From DATMNI01 sp035570275 (GTDB taxonomy: Bacteria; Acidobacteriota; Terriglobia; Bryobacterales; Bryobacteraceae): a DNA stretch of 9,285 bases. Below the pieces are notes generated by a model that searched no databases, had not been told where the DNA came from, and was given only the letters and a program-made list of their open reading frames with translations. Location of the stretch: the NCBI GenBank assembly GCA_035570275.1, contig DATMNI010000427.1, positions 1 to 9,285 on the forward strand, in the 5' to 3' direction. The translations under genes were made by a program, and so were the position numbers. This document shows, in pieces, positions 5,560 through 9,285 of the stretch; positions within the stretch are counted from its first letter, which is position 1; every line of letters begins with the position of its first letter.

Positions 5560-7335
5560 ATGTTGGCCGATCTAGTTAGTGTGCTGCTATCTGAAACCAT
5601 CACAGACCGGCCCGTAGATCAGCCCGGTACGATCCTCGAGGCATTGGTGCGGAACTTCGAACGCGATGTCGCCGAGAACCGCAAGCTGATCCGCGATCAG
5701 TTGGACAACGGTCCCGAAGCTTTTTATCGGAATTCGATCGCTCTCATGAAAAGCGCGGATGAATCGCGAGGTTTTCAGCATCTGGTGTTGTTGCTGGTTT
5801 CGAGCGGGTTCCTGTTGAGGGCGCTGTGCGATGCCACCCTTTCGCGGGACGAGGCGATGGCGTTGGCCCGCGCCGCCACGCGTGCCAACCCTATGGCGGA
5901 CGTCGAACTTGCCAGGGGTCTTGCGGACAGCACCGCACAGCCGGACGGGCCCGTCCAACTCGAATCGGCGCCGCGCCTGATGGAGATCCTTGCGGAGATT
6001 TCGGATGGTAGCCGGATCGCGCCGTCGCTGATGCGGTTAATGCGGCATCCCAACGCTTACATCCGTTCGAAGGCCGTCCTGATGATCGGCCGCGGAAACC
6101 TCAGCGTCAAATGGGTGCGGGGACGGCTTTCGGAAGCCGACCCCCGCATTCGCGCCAATGCCATTGAAGCGCTCTGGGGAGTGGCTTCACACGAAGCCCA
6201 GGTAGTGCTACGCTTCGCACTGGCCGACGGCAACAACCGCGTGGTTGGAAACGCACTCCTGGGCCTCCATCTGGTGGGCGATTGCTCCGCGATCCCCGAA
6301 ATTGTGAAACTGGCCCGTAGTGAAGCCCCCCTTAGCCGGGCTACGGCTGCGTGGGTGATGGGAGAAACCGGCGATCCGCGGTTTACAGAAATTCTGGTGC
6401 GGATGCTGGTGGAGTCGAACACCACGGTGCGGAAGACCGCGTTCGTGGCGCTGCGCCGGATCAAGGTAGCAATCGCGCAAGCCGGCCTGGGCCCCCGGTG
6501 GAAGATGGCCGGCGTCATTTCAAACCAGGCGGGCGATCTGCAGCGGGCCCAGCGCAAGGTACACCTGGCAGTCACTCCGGAGAACGGCCAAGGTCAGCCC
6601 AAGATTCTGCCTACTCAGTTCATTTTGTCGGAGAACGGTCAAAACGTGATGTCCTACAAAGTCACCGAGAAACCGGAGATGGAAGCCATGTCGGTGGTCT
6701 TTGTTTTTCCCAGAGCGGGGGAGGCTGCCGCCGCCCCGTGGAACCAGGGCGCCATGAAATGTCTCGCCTGGAAGCGGCACTCCGACCTCTGGGTGAACCT
6801 GCCGTTTCTCCCTTCGGGCGAACCGGAGGCAAAGGGCCATGCCATCGACGAGCCACCGGCATTTAGCGCCGGCTCCACTGCACTGGCGGCTTCCTTTGCG
6901 AAAACGCCGGGCCGAGTGGATTGCTCGGAGTTGTGGGAAACCCTCTGGCGCTGCGTCCGGCCGGATCAGGCTGCGTCGCGCGGAAAACGCCACCTGATCG
7001 TCGTGGCCAACGAGGAGTTTAGACGGATTGCCGGGCACGGTCTGATCGCCAACGTAATCAGTTCTCGGACCTCGCTACAGGTGATCTCTTCGTTTCCCAA
7101 CCCCGAAGTGGAAGATTTCTGCCAGAAAGCCAAGGGCCGGTTCTATGGCTTCGAGAACGAGTCCGAGATTCCCGATCTGGTGCAGCAGGCCTATCTGAAC
7201 CTGCTGACACGGTACGAAATCAGTTATCAGCCTGCTTCCAAGGACGCAACCGAGGTGAGAGCGCGGGTCCATACCGCATCGGGCTGGGGCGAAGTCAAGA
7301 TCCCCATTCCACAGGAACCCAGCCTGTCTACGTGA
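5560..7335 (+). CDS. HEAT-repeat protein with degenerate VWA-like C-terminal domain
   Basis: The product is 591 residues from the ATG at 5560. That start has only a weak TAAAG site, but upstream codons do not look coding. Residues 1-150 form a helical N-terminal region. Residues about 152-302 are HEAT repeats, paired helices with the recurring pattern RHPNAYIRSKAVLMIG, SEADPRIRANAIEALWG and LVESNTTVRKTAFVALRRI; such solenoids bind proteins. After a linker, residues about 350-560 resemble the VWFA-related domain common in Acidobacteriota. Matching pieces are FILSENGQNV, a strand MSVVFVFPR, GSTALAASF, a strand RHLIVVANEE, and the closing TRYEISYQP. The metal-binding DxSxS motif expected after the first strand is replaced by FPRAGEA, so the site is probably dead. 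No signal peptide is seen, unlike most relatives of the VWFA-related type. A scaffold or adaptor role is plausible; the partner is unknown. The HEAT part is firm, the VWA assignment tentative. Confidence 0.82.
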   Translation: MLADLVSVLLSETITDRPVDQPGTILEALVRNFERDVAENRKLIRDQLDNGPEAFYRNSIALMKSADESRGFQHLVLLLVSSGFLLRALCDATLSRDEAMALARAATRANPMADVELARGLADSTAQPDGPVQLESAPRLMEILAEISDGSRIAPSLMRLMRHPNAYIRSKAVLMIGRGNLSVKWVRGRLSEADPRIRANAIEALWGVASHEAQVVLRFALADGNNRVVGNALLGLHLVGDCSAIPEIVKLARSEAPLSRATAAWVMGETGDPRFTEILVRMLVESNTTVRKTAFVALRRIKVAIAQAGLGPRWKMAGVISNQAGDLQRAQRKVHLAVTPENGQGQPKILPTQFILSENGQNVMSYKVTEKPEMEAMSVVFVFPRAGEAAAAPWNQGAMKCLAWKRHSDLWVNLPFLPSGEPEAKGHAIDEPPAFSAGSTALAASFAKTPGRVDCSELWETLWRCVRPDQAASRGKRHLIVVANEEFRRIAGHGLIANVISSRTSLQVISSFPNPEVEDFCQKAKGRFYGFENESEIPDLVQQAYLNLLTRYEISYQPASKDATEVRARVHTASGWGEVKIPIPQEPSLST

Positions 7336-7654
7336 GGTATTTCTCGGGCAGGGGTTTGCCGGGCGTTCCGAGTCTCAGAGACTCGTCATCATTTTCCAGG
7401 CGGCGCCGATCTTCACCAGTTGAAGCTGTTGATGACGCGGGCGAACCGGCTTTTCCCCAGGAGCGCGCCGCGACCCATAGGTGCTGAACACATGCGCGAG
7501 GCTGCTAAACGTCTCCACCCGCCCGGCGGCTTCCGGCTCATTTGCCGTCCGGTCCGGAAATTACTTCGTAGATCGCGCGGGCCACGGTCCACAGAGTCGG
7601 TTCGGCCGGCTTCGCAACCGGCGCGAAGCAGGCAGTGGCCGGTGGCCGGCACAA
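7328..7654 (-). pseudogene. Decayed NTF2-like (SnoaL/DUF4440-type) gene remnant
   Basis: On the minus strand, pieces of one NTF2-like small protein can be read in order but in different frames. The first piece, PTLWTVARAIYEVISGPDGK, ends at a TGA (7538-7540). The next, from 7542, reads NEPEAAGRVETF and then SSLAHVFSTYGSRRAPGEKP. The expected FARVINSF follows one frame over. LVKIGAAWKMMTSL then returns to the earlier frame and ends at a TGA (7375-7377) where a Trp codon would be expected. The tail GTPGKPLPEKYLT is in another frame and ends at TAG (7328-7330). Single-base shifts, stop codons and an apparent internal deletion of roughly 50-60 residues after GPDGK show decay. The first piece has a secretory look upstream (ATACFAP). 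The remnant follows the aminopeptidase gene on the same strand, and its tail overlaps the end of the HEAT gene by 8 bases. Family recognition rests on memory of the pattern, not a search. Confidence 0.75.
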
Positions 7655-7660
7655 AACCGT

Positions 7661-7702
7661 CCACCGGCATCCGACCACCGGCATCCGACCACCGGCATCC
7701 GG
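7661..7702. repeat. 14-bp tandem repeat, three copies, next to the aminopeptidase stop
   Basis: The unit CCACCGGCATCCGA is repeated at 7661-7674 and 7675-7688, with a third copy differing in its last base at 7689-7702 and a partial CATCC after it. The array ends eight bases before the aminopeptidase stop codon (7711-7713, minus strand) and lies between it and the pseudogene. It is head-to-tail without spacers, so it is not a CRISPR. Confidence 0.9.
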
Positions 7703-7710
7703 CATCCACT

Positions 7711-9159
7711 CTAGTCCTTCCACTCCACGGCCAGACGCACCAACGTCCGAACCGGCAGGCCGGTGGGCCCTTTGGCCAGAAACGGCGTTTTCTCATCCAG
7801 CCAGGCGGTGCCTGCGATGTCCAGGTGTACCCAGGGCGTGTCTTCCGCAAATTCCTTTAAAAACATGGCCGCGGTGATGGCCCCGCCAGGCCGGCCGCCG
7901 ATGTTCCCCAGGTCGGCGAAGGCGCTCTTCAAGGCCTCCTTATAATCGTCGTCCAACGGCATTGCCCACATCCGCTCGCCCTCGGACTTGCCGGCGCTGA
8001 GGACGCGGTCGCGCAAGCCGTCGTGGCTGGAAAAGAGCCCGACGTTCAGGTGACCGAGGGCTACTACGATGGCGCCGGTCAACGTGGCCGCGTCCACCAG
8101 ATGGGTGCACCCCTGTTTACGCGCATACGTAAGCGCGTCGGCCAGAATCAGACGGCCTTCGGCATCGGTGTTGAGCACTTCGATGGTTTTTCCCGACATG
8201 GCGGCGACGATGTCCCCGGGCCGCTGGGCGCGGCTACCGGGCATATTCTCGACGCAGGGAACGAAAGCCGTCACGGCGATCGCCGGTTTCAATTGGGCTA
8301 TAGCCTGCATAGCGCCGATCATGGCCGCGCCGCCGGCCATATCGTACTTCATCTTCTCCATGCCGTCGGAGGGTTTGATGGAGATGCCGCCGGTGTCAAA
8401 AGTAACGCCCTTGCCGACCAGGCCCAGATGAGCCCTGGATTCGGCTTTGGCCGGAGTGTATGAGATGACGATAAGCTTCGGCGGCTCGGCGCTGCCAATG
8501 GCCACGCCGAGCAGTGCGCCCATGCCAAGTTTCTCCATGTCCTCACGCTCCAAAACGTGACAGATCAGTCCCTGCTCCACCGTCATTTTGCGAGCGGCTT
8601 CGGCCATTTTGGCCGGAGTTAGCCGGTTGGCCGGCTCATTCACCAGGGCACGCGCGAAGTTCTGGGCCTCGCCAATAATGCCGCCGCGCCGGGTGCCGGC
8701 CTCCACCGCAGCCGCGTCCCCGGCGGTGACCAGAGTAAAGGATTCGACGGTCTTCTTGTCGCCATCCGTCTTGTAAAGGTCGGGCTCATAGTCGCCCAGC
8801 AGGGCGCCCTCGGCGGCGGCTTCGGCATACTCAGCGGCGGCCAGATCGCCTTCGAGCGCCAAAGCGATCTTTTTGACCGATTTGCCCTTCAGGAACCGTA
8901 GAGCCGCGCCAACCAGCTTCCGCAGTTCGTTGGGATCGAACTTGTCCGGTTTCCCGGCCCCAGTCAGCAGGACTCGGACGGCGGCCACGCCCGGCACGTG
9001 GTGCAGGAGCGTGAGTTCCAGGGGTTTTCCGGAGACTTCACCGGAATCAAAGAGATCACCCGCTCCGAATCTCGTCTCTTTTCGGCCTTCGAAGACCGGC
9101 ACAATCAGGGCTTCCGCCTCAATCTGGCCGATTGGTTGGGTTTCAACAGCAATGCGCAT
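7711..9159 (-). CDS. pepA: Leucyl aminopeptidase, peptidase family M17
   Basis: This 482-residue enzyme removes N-terminal amino acids from peptides in the cytoplasm using two divalent metal ions, usually as a hexamer. The N-terminal macro-domain-like part covers about residues 1-150 and the catalytic domain the rest. Counting from the GTG one codon upstream, metal and catalytic residues are Lys251, Asp256, Lys263, Asp274, Asp333, Glu335 and Arg337. Each is exactly 19 less than the E. coli PepA equivalent (Lys270 to Arg356). The signature NTDAEGRL and the block GVTFDTGGISIKPSDG are intact. Length is close to the 503 of E. coli PepA. I prefer the ATG at 9159 over the GTG at 9162; neither has a strong ribosome-binding site. 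The enzyme is expected to be active in peptide turnover. Some family members also bind DNA, which cannot be judged here. Transcription runs toward the NTF2-like remnant. Confidence 0.97.
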   Translation of the reverse strand: MRIAVETQPIGQIEAEALIVPVFEGRKETRFGAGDLFDSGEVSGKPLELTLLHHVPGVAAVRVLLTGAGKPDKFDPNELRKLVGAALRFLKGKSVKKIALALEGDLAAAEYAEAAAEGALLGDYEPDLYKTDGDKKTVESFTLVTAGDAAAVEAGTRRGGIIGEAQNFARALVNEPANRLTPAKMAEAARKMTVEQGLICHVLEREDMEKLGMGALLGVAIGSAEPPKLIVISYTPAKAESRAHLGLVGKGVTFDTGGISIKPSDGMEKMKYDMAGGAAMIGAMQAIAQLKPAIAVTAFVPCVENMPGSRAQRPGDIVAAMSGKTIEVLNTDAEGRLILADALTYARKQGCTHLVDAATLTGAIVVALGHLNVGLFSSHDGLRDRVLSAGKSEGERMWAMPLDDDYKEALKSAFADLGNIGGRPGGAITAAMFLKEFAEDTPWVHLDIAGTAWLDEKTPFLAKGPTGLPVRTLVRLAVEWKD

Positions 9160-9220
9160 CACCCACTGATTGTGACCGAGGCGGCGGCCAACCGCAAATG
9201 GGAAGTACCCTGGGGCCTTG

Positions 9221-9285
9221 GCCCCGGCTCCCGACCCTCGCCCCCGGCTCCCGACCCTCGGCCCCGGCTCCCGACCCTCGGCCCC
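9221..9285. repeat. 20-bp GC-rich tandem repeat running off the window end
   Basis: The unit GCCCCGGCTCCCGACCCTCG occurs at 9221-9240, 9241-9260 (first base changed) and 9261-9280, and a fourth begins at 9281. It lies about 60 bases upstream of the aminopeptidase start, where that gene's promoter could be. The total copy number is unknown because the window ends inside the array. Confidence 0.95.

Noticed and set aside
7661..7702. Possible CRISPR array
   Set aside because: Units of 14 bases abut one another with no unique spacers, and no cas genes are present.
7413..7860. Overlapping plus- and minus-strand frames of about 145 residues in the gap after the HEAT gene
   Set aside because: Neither is an intact gene. 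Part of the minus frame is one fragment of the NTF2-like pseudogene, and the rest is antisense to the end of pepA.

Overview
The window is high-GC bacterial DNA with dense genes, short overlaps and several short tandem repeats. Gene content suggests an Acidobacteriota chromosome, possibly of the Solibacter/Bryobacter type. The clues are an ECF sigma factor followed by a TonB-C membrane protein and a secreted carboxypeptidase-regulatory (CnaB-like) repeat protein, a HEAT protein ending in a region like the acidobacterial VWFA-related domain, and an NTF2-like gene relic. This placement is inferred from family style, not from a marker gene.

Layout. Bases 1-641 hold the catalytic part of a tyrosine recombinase, cut by the window start. 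It points at the 3' end of a complete tRNA-Asp(GTC) on the minus strand (651-728), which looks like the edge of an element integrated at the tRNA and extending left out of view. Bases 729-1103 are gene-free and carry a tRNA promoter candidate and direct repeats. Bases 1104-3941 form a tight plus-strand cluster: ECF sigma factor, TonB-C single-pass membrane protein (a plausible anti-sigma factor or partner), and a secreted five-domain beta-sandwich protein. A long hairpin and a 15-bp tandem repeat separate it from a convergent minus-strand pair, a 138-aa unknown protein followed by a divergent class A beta-lactamase-fold protein (5359 down to 4031).

Divergently from that pair, a HEAT-repeat protein with a degenerate VWA-like C-terminus runs 5560-7335. 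Bases 7328-7654 on the minus strand hold the decayed remains of an NTF2-like gene, hidden between annotatable genes. A 14-bp tandem repeat follows, then an intact leucyl aminopeptidase of family M17 (9159 down to 7711). The window ends inside a 20-bp tandem repeat.

How the genes work together: the sigma/TonB-C/CnaB trio is the one clear functional unit, probably a cell-envelope signalling operon in which the membrane protein controls the sigma factor. The other genes look like independent chromosomal loci. I saw no CRISPR array, toxin-antitoxin pair or recognisable defence island. The items most worth a second look are the trio, the beta-lactamase with no clear omega-loop glutamate motif, the VWA-like domain without its metal site, and the NTF2-like pseudogene.
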